64,000 nucleotides of DNA. It comes from Rhodamnia argentea. Lineage: Eukaryota > Streptophyta > Magnoliopsida > Myrtales > Myrtaceae. The position numbers and the translations under genes are program-made. Below are positions 11,688 to 21,481 of this stretch, piece after piece. The notes beneath the pieces are model-generated. The model was not told the DNA's origin, ran no database searches, and saw only the letters and a list, made by a program, of their open reading frames with translations. The stretch lies in the NCBI RefSeq assembly GCF_020921035.1, contig NC_063154.1:6076001-6140000 (forward strand), read 5' to 3'. Each line of letters starts with the position of its first letter. The first letter of the stretch is position 1.

Positions 11688-12125
11688 GGGCAAAAGCCAT
11701 AAAAAAATCTTAAACTATGCACACTATGACACATTTATCCTAATTTTTTTTTATGATACCAAAAACCCTAAACTTATATCTATGTGACACATTTACCCCA
11801 AATTTATGCTAGTGTGACACATTTATTCCAAATTTTTTATTGTGACATCAAAATTCCTAAACTTGTATCCGTGTGACACATTTACTACAAAATTTAGAGT
11901 AAATGTGTCATACATATATAAGTTTGGAATTTTTTAGCGTCAAAAAAATAACTTAGGGTAAATGTGTCACATGGGTAAAAATTTATGATTATTAGTGTCA
12001 CACAAAAAAGTTTGGAGTAAATGTGTTGCACGAGTAGAAGTTTGGGGTTTTTAGTGTCTTTAAAAAAGTTTGGGATAAATGTGTCACGGTAGACATAGTT
12101 TAAGATTTTTTTATGGCTTTTTCCC
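11688..12125. mobile_element. Foldback MULE-type MITE, 438 bp
   Basis: The left end 'GGGCAAAAGCCATAAAAAAA' pairs with a right end reading 'GGGAAAAAGCCATAAAAAAA' on the other strand. Nearly the whole element is an inverted repeat built from tandem blocks around 'GTGACACATTTACCCC'. The flanks TTATTGTTG (11679-11687) and TTATTGTTA (12126-12134) form a 9-bp duplication with one mismatch. No coding capacity. The block design (telobox-like CCTAAAC plus 'GACACATTTACC') resembles the arms of the 29417 and 59420 elements. Confidence 0.8.
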
Positions 12126-12539
12126 TTATTGTTATTATTCGTGAGGTTAGAGAAGGACCGAGATATGCTACATGTTATCTGACTTTTTTTTTTTTTTTTC
12201 AAAAATAACATTTCATTTCATTTACTTTCTCGGAATACAAGAGAAAAATATTGCAATTCAACTGCAAACCAAAATACATCCCGGACAACTTCAAAACAAA
12301 ACAAGCTCTAGATAACAAGAAATCATCATAACAAGGTTATGGATTACACGCTCGAGGAGCACGTATGTGACTTCAAGGAGTGCTGTGTAGTCATTTATGA
12401 AAATATAAAAAGTAAGTGAAAATTTTGGGTGCCGGACATACCCAACTTTACACAAGCCCTCCATTGGTTGATTGCTACCTGGTAATCCCGTGTCTCGAGA
12501 TTTTCTACATTAGGAAAGCTTACCCGCCTCTGTCGCTCC

Positions 12540-12940
12540 TTTTATTCATAACATGCCATCATCGAGGCACGTCACGCCACCATCGGTGACCATTCGTCTC
12601 TAATATAACTATACATATCAAAATGGGTTATAAATCTATTTGTTACCTCATATACGATTGATGTGTTGTTATATGAGTTGGTTATATATATATCATAAAT
12701 GAGTTTAAACTTGTAAACGAGCCACACAAAAATTTCCAACTTATTTAGATTCAACTTATTTCTATGACGGATCTTTTTATCTTTTGTCGTCCTCACTCGG
12801 TCCTCGCTCGATCTCCTGCCTATCTCTCTCACTCCTTTTGCATGAATAGCCATATAAGGCCCATAACTCGCCATCCTCGAGTCGCATCACATCACCATTA
12901 GTGACCCTTCGCCTCTGACATAATTGCACATGTCAATATG
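12540..12940. repeat. Diverged direct duplication, about 320 bp apart
   Basis: A block near 12550-12625 (GCCACCATCGGTGACCATTC...ATATCAAAATGGG) recurs near 12865-12940 (ATCACCATTAGTGACCCTTC...GTCAATATGCGG) in direct orientation. The 'CACTCCTTTT'-like lead-ins match as well. It is probably an old tandem duplication. No gene recognised within it. Confidence 0.5.
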
Positions 12941-12949
12941 CGGGTGTGT

Positions 12950-14205
12950 TTTTGAAGTTGGGGGGGACAACCTCACATGCAAAAGGAGCCAACATGTTCG
13001 ATTTTTTCTCTGGATTATGTTTCGACCGGTCCTTTTGTGTTCTAACACGAAAACAGCAGGTGCGATGGACCCTCCATCACATGGTGGAGGTCTTGGAAAG
13101 ACGTTTAGCCACTTCCTGTGTACGAATTTCTCATCATCATTAAACTGCGACAACCAAGGAACAGAGAAAGAGGCAAAGCGAGGCCGCTTCTCTGTTCGGG
13201 ACTTCAGGGACGAAGTGACAGAACCTGGTTCCGACCCAACTTCACGTGACCATTGGTTAAGAAAATGCGAGCTCTTCATGACCAGTGAGTTATATCCAAG
13301 AATCTTTGCTTTGCAGGCCAAAATCGTGTGATCTGAAATGGATCTGAGAATGGGACATGAACCGCCCGCGAGCTCTGTAATTTAAGATTTAGCCTTTTGA
13401 ACCAAATTAACCAGAACGAGTTCGGCTGTTCGTTCCTTTGATTTCAATCGGTTTTGCGAGGCTAAACGTTTCACGTACCCTGCTCCCAACCCATGAGTTT
13501 TTGTATGGGTTTGGATTGTCCCAGATCGATGGTTGCTTTGGATTCGACCACATACATATGATTCGTTCGAGTCTAGTACTCTGAAAATTTTAATTCTGAT
13601 GATGCCGTGAGATGTCAACAGTGCTTGGTTATTGGATGAATGCAGTCTTATTCATGCAAAACAGGTTATGACTCTTTTTTTTTCTCCCAAACAACAAAGG
13701 ATGTTCGAGCTTTTCAATTTGGTTAATTTTATTGGATTCACGCAAATCGCCCCGCCCACGTGTGAATCGGATACAGCTCTACCATGGCGTGACTCCAAGA
13801 TCATTCTCAACGAGAGAGAGTCGTGATTTAAGCACGGAATTTACTGCATCCAAACCAAATGCTTAATTACTTCAACCGTTCCTTCGAAGGCTAACCTGTT
13901 TACCACTTTCCTCTAAACCTGGCGAATGTTTTCTCACGGGTTGTCTGCATCACCGTCTTACCTTTAATTGGACTCAGAAAATCTTCTCCCTCGATCGTCA
14001 AATTGGTGGAAGATGACCGGGCGCTTGAACATGTCTTGTGGGTTGAATTGCCATGTCCCGATCCGATCCATCTGGGCCCAAGTGCAATGGCCAATGCTTG
14101 CCAGTGCACCGGGCCAAGATTATACTAAGTGCAGGGATTTCAGAGGAGATGCGGCCAAGGAAGAAAGAAAGAAAGAAGGTGGTCCTCCTCTCCTACTGCG
14201 CCTAA
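12950..14205. other. Intergenic, no gene seen
   Basis: Short frames on both strands without recognisable domains. Nothing else is supportable. Confidence 0.5.
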
Positions 14206-14207
14206 AA

Positions 14208-14830
14208 GTGGGGAAAATTACCAAAACATTTCTAAATTATTGAATTAATGTTTTATTTTATCTTCCTTTCCTTCCTGTGCTTTCTGTTTGCGGCCGGCCA
14301 GGGTCGTGACCCTCACCTGGCCTCCCCCAGGACTCTACAAGGTGAGCGAGGCTACCTAGACAAGACCAGTCTTGCCGACTCGGGGTGAAGGCGGCCTCGC
14401 CCCGTGGTTAGGTGAGTCGCGGGAAAGGTCGCATCGCCGATTGCCATGCCTCGTGACCCAAATTTGGGCGAAGGCGGCCATGGCCTCTCCAATCGCGAGC
14501 AAAGGCTTTGCTTGCGATTGATGAGGCTGCCTGCGCCTAGGTGGCCTCGCGCACCTTGCCCGGTGGCCAGCAAGCTATGGTGACCCTTGCCAGCCACAAG
14601 CATAAAGCAAAGAAGGAAGGAAAAAAAAAGTAAAAAGTTAGAAATAAAAAATTCATTAAAAATTATTCAAATTAGCATCGTCAGCTTCAGCATGCTAAAT
14701 GGATTGAATTGACACAAATGCACAAGGTTTATGACTCAATTAGCAAAAGGAAAAAAATTAGGACTGAATTGACACAGTAGCCGTAGGTTTAGGACTGTTT
14801 CCACAATTATTTCCGAAAAGTGTTTTTTTT
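14208..14830. repeat. Degenerate MULE-like element with GC-rich core
   Basis: Starts with 'GGGGAAAATTACC', like the MULE termini at 54440. It passes through a pyrimidine tract (about 14260-14288), a long GC-rich core (14290-14605) and a purine tract (14606-14650). It ends with 'GAATTGACACA' motifs and 'CCACAATTATTTCC'. The arms have diverged and no duplication is visible. Confidence 0.45.
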
Positions 14831-15866
14831 TTTTTTCTTGCCTTTCCCTGTTTATCATTGGGCTTCCATGAATATAAGTAGGTTGACCTCACATCAAAAG
14901 GGGGCAGAAGTTGGCCCAGAAGATGGTTAAGGTCTTGATGAAGGGAAGCCCATGTTGGAAACGGAGGGCCATGTGTTTGTCTCTTTGTCTTTCTGTTCTG
15001 CACCAAAGTGGACCATCATTTCGGGACAGTGACCAGGAGTCCTCTCTGTCTGAGGCAGGGCCCGTGGCCGTGACATCTTTTCTAACATGGTTGTAATAGG
15101 AAAAATATGCACATTTGATCTACGATGCCTCACTGCAATTGAGTTCTTGAACTCGTAGGATTTGTCTCTAGTTCCAGGCAAATCGAACGTTGCCCAACAT
15201 TAAAGCCGAAAAAAATGCCGATGCAAGAATCAATGACTTGTCAATCGGTTCGCCCTGACTGGACTGTAAGTACGATAGATCGAAACCCAGCTAAACAAAT
15301 CCTCGGTAAGCCGTCATTTAACCGCAGCATCGTTTTTTTCCATCTCAAGCTCGCGTGCATTACAGACCAACGAGTTGGTTCAATGGTTGGAAATAAAGAT
15401 GGACGGGCTTGAATGGATAAGTTCAACGAGCTGGAGGACTTGATTGCACGAATTTCAAGTTTAGAAAGACGTCGAGTTCGGGGACAGAATATGTTCTTTC
15501 TTTCTTCCAGTGAGGAGGTGACAATGATTAGTAGACCTAAGAAGGAAAAACAAGTAAACAATCAATCATTGAACGGCGATGATTCCTCAGAATCCAGAAC
15601 AACTACCTTGTGTAATGTGAATCGCCATGGACTCACCTCGCGATTGAGGAGGAGCCCATACAGTTCAAGCCAAGCCGGGCCGGTACGAACGCGACGAATG
15701 CATCGAAGCCCGTTGGACTTTTTTGTACAGAGCCTCTTCATGTGGTCAAAGAAATGGTCAGACCGAATTGAATTTCATTAAGACCCCCGCAACGCCAATT
15801 GTACCTTATCCCCATTTCCCTCTTTTTGGGAGGCTTATGGAGAGTGAGAGATAGCGCGCGCAAATT
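14831..15866. other. Intergenic, no gene seen
   Basis: Open frames up to about 120 codons exist (15413-15781 plus), but composition and content do not suggest a protein family. Treated as non-coding. Confidence 0.5.
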
Positions 15867-15875
15867 CAACCTAAT

Positions 15876-16298
15876 GAAAAAATGACACAAATGATCTCTA
15901 AATTTTAACTAAATGTACAATATATTCTTTGAACATATAATTTGTTCAATATGATCCCTAAATTGCAGCCCAGTATTCAACATGGTCCCCGAACTTTCAA
16001 TTTGTTCAATGCAGTCCCTGGACTTTTGGTACATATTCAATTTAGTCCCTAAATCATAAGAAAAAGTTCAATGTAGTTTCTAAACTTGAATCAATGGAAG
16101 GTCAATATTCAACATTTTTATATAACCCGAAGATTAAGTTGATTATATTCCAAAAGTTAGGGATTACATTGAACAAATTAAAGTTCGGGGATAACATTTT
16201 ACATTGAGCTAAAATTTAGGAACCACATTAAACAAATTGAAAGTTAGACCACATTACGCATCGGAGCAAAGTCCAAGGACAATTTGTGTCATTATCCC
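15876..16298. mobile_element. MULE-type MITE, 423 bp, upstream of the CASP gene
   Basis: The terminal 'AATGACACAAATG' is matched by 'AATGACACAAATT' on the other strand. Both arms are built from recurring 'GTTCAATGTAGTCCCTAAA'-like blocks. The flanks CAACCTAAT (15867-15875) and CAAGCTAAT (16299-16307) form a 9-bp duplication with one mismatch. It ends about 620 bp upstream of the CASP TATA box. No coding capacity. Confidence 0.75.
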
Positions 16299-16916
16299 CA
16301 AGCTAATTGATACAACTCTCGAATCACAAACTCCCTCTCGGGTCCAAACAGTCTTGAAGTTTGAAAGTATTCCAAGGTCAAAAGGCATCAGCTTCTGGTT
16401 TCTCTCTCCTTTCTCTTCTCAAGTCAAAGGACGAAGACGCAGACAGAAAATGCTGGCAAACTCGGTTAACTTTTCACGAGCAAACCTGGGATCGTACCAA
16501 ACCATGTGCAAGAACGAAACCACAGCAACCCTAAGTTGAATTCAAGAATCAACAAAGCCGGAGGAGTTAGGCCAGCCGACTTCAAAAAGATGGGCCTCAT
16601 TCGCAGCAACATCGTACGTTTGCTGATCAGGGGCATGTCCTAGTTGGAGTCGGATGGAGTCCCACCCGTCAATGTTGGTCAAAACCCAGAACGATCCCTG
16701 ATGACAGCACCCGAAATGGGCAGGTGGGATCGTCCGAATTAAGTTAATAAACCAGAAGCTTATCTTCAGGAAGACGATGAACCCTGTCGAACAGCGACGT
16801 TTGGATTAGGAGCAGAAGCAAAATCCCAAGCTGCATGACATGGGCACTACCTAATTCCCACTTTGCTTCACTTTAACAGGTGTGTGCCCGGAATAGAACG
16901 GACACAATCGCGTTCC

Positions 16917-16924
16917 TATAAATA
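16917..16924 (+). promoter_or_regulatory. Putative TATA box of the CASP gene
   Basis: TATAAATA, 132 nt before the chosen ATG. It lies downstream of an in-frame ATG at 16863, so that ATG should be outside the transcript. This supports 17049 as the start. Confidence 0.6.
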
Positions 16925-17048
16925 CGCACTCTTTCTTCAACCCTTCCCAGGCAATCTCAGCCGTACCATTCTGAAGCATCCATTTGCAAAATCCTTGCAA
17001 AGAGTCCTCCTTTTTTGTTTTTTTGGCTGGGTTTCGCGACAGGGAAAC

Positions 17049-17811
17049 ATGAAGCCAGGACAGCTTGAAGCGGCTGAAGCTTCGGAGCTCCAACCGCCGG
17101 CTCAAGGGCTGAAGAAATGGATGTCGATACTCGACTTCATTCTTCGTATTGTCGCGGCCATTGGGACGCTGGGGAGCGCCATAGCCATGGCGACGACTAA
17201 TGAGACGCTTCGTTTCTTCACTCAGTTCATACAGTTCAGGGCCGAGTACAACGATCTGCCATCTTTCACGTGAGCTAACTCGATCAAGGCTTTTGTATTC
17301 GTTCTTTCGTTTGCTTTACCGGACCGAGCAAATTGATGATTGTTTGATGTGCTTATGGAACAGGTTCTTCGTCATAGCAAACAGCCTGGTCTGCGGCTAT
17401 CTCGTTCTTTCTATCCCGTTGTCTATCTTCCACATCAAGAGGCCCGCGCTAACAATCACCAGGATCATCTTGATCATCTTGGACACGGTAAAGAGCCTAA
17501 CTCTCCAAATGAATTACTGGAAAACGTACTATAATCATGCCAAAAAAGTGAAATTTCCTTTTCTTAAAACTTGCACTACCTTGAACATTTTGAAGGCGAT
17601 GATGGCTCTTCTCACTGCCGGAGGATCCGCTGCTGCCGCCATCGTCTACTTAGCCCACAACGGCAATAGCAGCGCAAACTGGTTCGCGATCTGCCAACAA
17701 TTCAACTCGTTCTGCAAGCGAATCACGGGATCTTTGATCGGTTCTTTCGGGGCGACACTTGCCTTGATATTGCTGATCATTCTCTCCGCTGTGGTTATTT
17801 CCCGACACTAA
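17049..17811 (+). CDS. CASP: Casparian strip membrane domain protein (CASP)
   Basis: Four-span membrane protein that forms the plasma-membrane scaffold for lignin polymerisation at the Casparian strip in root endodermis. Exons 17049-17269, 17364-17487 and 17596-17811 (561 nt, 186 residues). Signatures of true CASPs rather than CASP-like proteins are visible. TM1 has the conserved Arg ([11 protein letters not shown]). Extracellular loop 1 reads '[12 protein letters not shown]...YNDLPSF'. TM3 ends with the conserved Asp (IILIILDT) before AMMALLTAG. Loop 2 reads '[20 protein letters not shown]', and the C-terminus is short (VVISRH). Intron 2 is 108 nt, free of stops and a multiple of three, so its retention would insert 36 residues before 'AMMALL'. 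Its acceptor (TTTTGAAG) is not a strong consensus. The gene converges on PNSL2. Confidence 0.92.
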
Positions 17812-18509
17812 ATTGGTCACTACCGGGCGAACTTCGCATCCCTCTGTGTCTCTGGGTGTTCGGGTCAGTCGGTTAATCTTCTTCCTTCCAGTCAGTTCGT
17901 ACGTGCAAAATACGGCACAAGTTTGTGCATAGTGCAACTTTACTTCTTTTAGCGTATTCTAGGATTCCATTCATCGAGAGCCTGAGGATTTCAATTGTAA
18001 ACCGAAGCGTTCTTTATATTGCTAATGAATAAGAGCGTTGACATGACCAGTTAATTCACTGGTCAAATCAGGACAGAACCTAAATACACCAGCGCTTCAT
18101 GGAAATATACATACTTGAGAAGGACGATGAACCGGCGGTTCACAGGATACAATGATTGATGAATCGATGTTCCAAGATCATAGGATCGACACGAGAACAT
18201 TTGGTTTCCGATAAATTAAAAGTTGAGATCAAAACTTGCAAAGTGGACAGCAAAAGAATCAGCCTCTCTATAAAACATCAGCTTCATTTACAGCGCGTTT
18301 ATGTACTTTGAGATTGCTCTGATTTTCATACTAATCAAGAGCAGCCATGAGTTCAAAAGCAACAGAGACTTTCCTTGGAAAAGAATGTAGCCAAAGATCA
18401 CGCAAGATCAAGCCACCTTCAACTCGAAGCCGAGTCACGCCTTCAAACCCCGCCGTCAATCGACGGTTGCAAATTAGGTCATGATCACGGAGCCCGCCTT
18501 CTCCTTCTC

Positions 18510-19495
18510 CTACGCTAACATCTCCACGAGGTCGTCGATCGATTTCAATGTCTTCTCATAGAAAAGGTACGACTCATACACCTTGGGAGTACGGACATAG
18601 TAATCGAACTGTAAAGAAACGGTCACAGCTCAAACTACAATGTAATTAGACATAAACATGCGCGCAGCATCAATTCAATTAAAGTCCGCACGTGAAATTG
18701 CACACGAAGAACCCCACTCTGAGATGGACCTAGCGACAAGGGCGTTCCCATGCTTTCGGTTCAGAATCGATGGTTACGGTTCCGATTTTCGCATCGGGAA
18801 TTCAGACTTAAGCGGGGTAAAAGTGGGTGAATTATGAACTAACTACAGATCAATTGCTATGTATTACTGTGGACTATTCCAATTTCTAATTCACGCTTTT
18901 CATGTGTATTTGAATAATTCAAAGTCAATTACAAAGTTTAATTGCCGCAAGCCGTATTTTTATACTAATCACTCGCTTATCCGAACTGCATAACACGAGC
19001 TTAAGAGTGTGGCGCACGTACCTCGGCCATGTTATCCACCAGCTCGTTCGCCTTGCTCACGTAAGCCCTCCGGCGACCCTCCGGTAGCGTCGCGGCCGCA
19101 TTCTTCAAGTCCTGGGACAGGTAGGCCGACTTCAGGCGGATGTAGAAGATGACGTACCTCCACGACATCGTGTCGAGCATGCCCCGGAGGTCGTGCAGCC
19201 CCTCCGCCGTCTGCCGGATCCTCGCCACCGCGTCCTCCGGCGACAGCCCCGGCTGGAAGAACCGCTCGAGCAGGAACGACCGCGTGCCCCAGCTCTCCGC
19301 CCGCGCCCCCGGGGCCGCCGCGGCGAAGAGCCCGAGCCCGAGCCCGAGGGTGGAGGCGACGATAACGCGGCGGTCGGCGACGGATTCTCGGCCGGAGAGG
19401 CAGGACCGGACGACGGGAAGAGAGGGCCGGAGGCGGGGCTTGGCGGTGGTTTGGGAGTGGAGTGGCGGAGACGTAGCTTGGGTGAAGGCGTTCAT
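18510..19495 (-). CDS. PNSL2: PsbQ-like thylakoid lumen subunit of NDH complex (PNSL2)
   Basis: Lumen-exposed subunit of the chloroplast NAD(P)H dehydrogenase-like complex, which drives cyclic electron flow around photosystem I. Exons on the minus strand: 19495-19022 and 18608-18510 (573 nt, 190 residues; GT-AG intron in phase 0). The N-terminus is a Ser/Arg-rich plastid transit region. It is followed by a twin-Arg, hydrophobic lumen signal ending in an AxA-type site (RRVIVAS...GARA-ES), which fits Tat import. The mature part has the PsbQ four-helix pattern with 'FFQPGLSPEDAVARIRQTAE', 'MSWRYVIFYIRLKSAYLSQD' and the terminal 'YVRTPKVYESYLFYEKTLKS'. Length and these motifs match PNSL2 (PQL1/PQL2) rather than photosystem II PsbQ. 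An in-frame upstream ATG exists but would precede the transit peptide. Confidence 0.9.
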
Positions 19496-19629
19496 GATAT
19501 CCTTCTCCTCCTCCTCCTTCCGGATAAAATTGTTTGAAGCCTTCCATTTCCAGCTTCGAAAGGTTATGAAAAAGCACTGTGACTGCTGACAAGCATCCAA
19601 TCACGTTCCTCCACTTGTCATCGCCGCGG

Positions 19630-19635
19630 CACGTG
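19630..19635. promoter_or_regulatory. G-box in the PNSL2 promoter
   Basis: CACGTG palindrome 135 bp upstream of the PNSL2 ATG. G-boxes bind bZIP and bHLH factors (for example HY5, PIFs) and are common in light-regulated photosynthesis genes. The site is seen; its use is inferred. Confidence 0.5.
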
Positions 19636-19716
19636 ACATTTCTCCCTCGTACGGTCCCCAATTTGAAGTTTGTCGCTTTTGTTTTTCTGACAGTTCTAGC
19701 AAATAAAAAACGAAAT

Positions 19717-20251
19717 AGGAAAAATCCAAAAAAGGGCCTGAAGTCCTCTTGATTTTTCAAATAAGGGCCCAAAATGAATTATGTTTTAAATAAGGGCCCA
19801 AAGTAATATAATATGTTTCAATTGAGGGCCCGAAGTGGTTATAATGTTTCAAAAAAGGGTCCGGCTTGAAGGGTATTTTCGTTATTTCACATTTTAAAAT
19901 TTTTTATTATTTTTTTATTTTTCTTAATTAAAAAAAAAGTATGCACAGGCGGGAGGGCTGCCCCTCCCGCCTGTGAACGTAAACTTCCTCTTTTTTTTTT
20001 TTGTGGAAACAGATAACAAAAATTATAATAAAAAAGAAAAAATTAAATAAGTAAAAAGACTAAAATACCCTTGAATCGGGCCCTTTTTTGAGATTTTAAG
20101 GTCATTTCAAGCTCTTATTTGAAACAATATTCACTTGAGGCTCCTATTTGAGAAAATATGAGGACTTTGGGCCCTTTTTTGAAACAGTGTTCACTTAGGG
20201 CCCTTATTTGAGAAAACATGAGGACTTCGGGCCCTTTTTTGAATTTTTCCC
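19717..20251. mobile_element. MULE-type MITE, 535 bp, in the PNSL2 promoter region
   Basis: Terminal repeats 'AGGAAAAATCCAAAAAAGGG' and, from the other end, 'GGGAAAAATTCAAAAAAGGG'. The arms are built from repeated blocks around 'CAAATAAGGGCCC'. A perfect 9-bp duplication AAACGAAAT flanks it (19708-19716 and 20252-20260). The left end sits 222 bp upstream of the PNSL2 ATG. No coding capacity. Relatives lie at 52015-52145 (one arm) and 56208-56785. Confidence 0.85.
19944..19975. repeat. Perfect 14-bp stem, 4-nt loop palindrome in MITE core
   Basis: CACAGGCGGGAGGG, four bases (CTGC), then its exact reverse complement CCCTCCCGCCTGTG. It lies at the centre of the 19717-20251 element between AT-rich arms. 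A GC-rich hairpin would form in single strands. Confidence 0.9.
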
Positions 20252-20260
20252 AAACGAAAT

Positions 20261-21148
20261 CGGAAAATGAAAACATAAACTTTGTTATTCAAAAAACATT
20301 CTCATTTATGAAATTTTCAATTCCATAAAATGTAGGAGTTTACATATGATAATGCTTATTGATTGAATACATACTACCCGATAAAATTACATCCAAAGTG
20401 AAATGTCACATGGCGATTGGCGAGTATAGAGGACAAGTATTAAGATTTGACTGTAATTGTATATAATAAGTGAATTTATCGAGGAAAATTTGAACCGAAT
20501 ATTTATTTCTTAGCTAAAACAATAGTAATGATATTAAAATAACTTGAAAAATGGCAACAAATTATTGAATACGAAAAGAATTGGGATTGCATTCTACTAT
20601 CTAATAACTAATTATTATGGGCAATTGCTCCTAATTTCCAAACTCGGCGATTGTCCAAGTAGTATCGACATTGACATGCGCTACGACACGATATGTCGAT
20701 ACGTTATTTTTCAAAAAATAGAAAATTTTAACACGTTAGGACACGTAGTGCACCGAGTGTATATTTTTATATAAATATGATAAGTTGCCATGTATATCAA
20801 AAGTGGGTTTTTCTTCTTTTATTATGGATTCACGATTATATTTTTTTTTATTGACTGAATATATTAATTTTGAGGTGATTGGATATATGAATAAGTATAT
20901 ATATTTTTGATAAATTTACATTTTGATCTTTAATTTATTAAAATATTTTAAAATTGATCTTGTGCATATCGAAATGACCTGTTGAGATAAACTCGCATAT
21001 CGACGGCGTGTTCGAAGCGTTGATCACTCGTCGGATGTTTGACCCTTATTAATCATGTGTTGTCGATTGCATATCAAATAGTGTCGACACAGCCGGAAGA
21101 GTCTCCGTGCTTCTTATCTGATTAGAACTCAAATTTGACTTCGACTCC
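20261..21148. other. AT-rich intergenic, no gene seen
   Basis: Promoter side of the Mpo1-like gene and flank of the MITE. Very AT-rich, with no coding frames of interest. Confidence 0.55.
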
Positions 21149-21481
21149 TTGATCATCACAGCTTCCGGAAGGAAAGAACTTTTTTTTTTTTTTTGGAGTG
21201 GACTAACTAAGCGTATTCCAAATCAAGCCAAGAACATGATCATTTCAACGCAAAGCAATGCGATTTCACTGATCTCCCCCAAGTTATCGACGCCCGTCCT
21301 CCACGGCGTCCCTCCACCATCTTCCCATGCTCTCAATCGCCTCTCGCCTTCCCTGAACAACAGTCGCATTCGCATTCGCATTCGCCCTCGAAACCCTTCT
21401 TGCCGGGCTCAAACCCGTGAGAATCTAACGGACCCATCAACCATTTCCGAGGGAAAAGTCGAAACTTTCGCTGGATTCGAG

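Noticed and set aside
16863..17048. Longer CASP N-terminus from the in-frame ATG at 16863
   Set aside because: The TATA box at 16917 lies downstream of that ATG, and CASPs have short cytosolic N-termini of the kind that starts at 17049.
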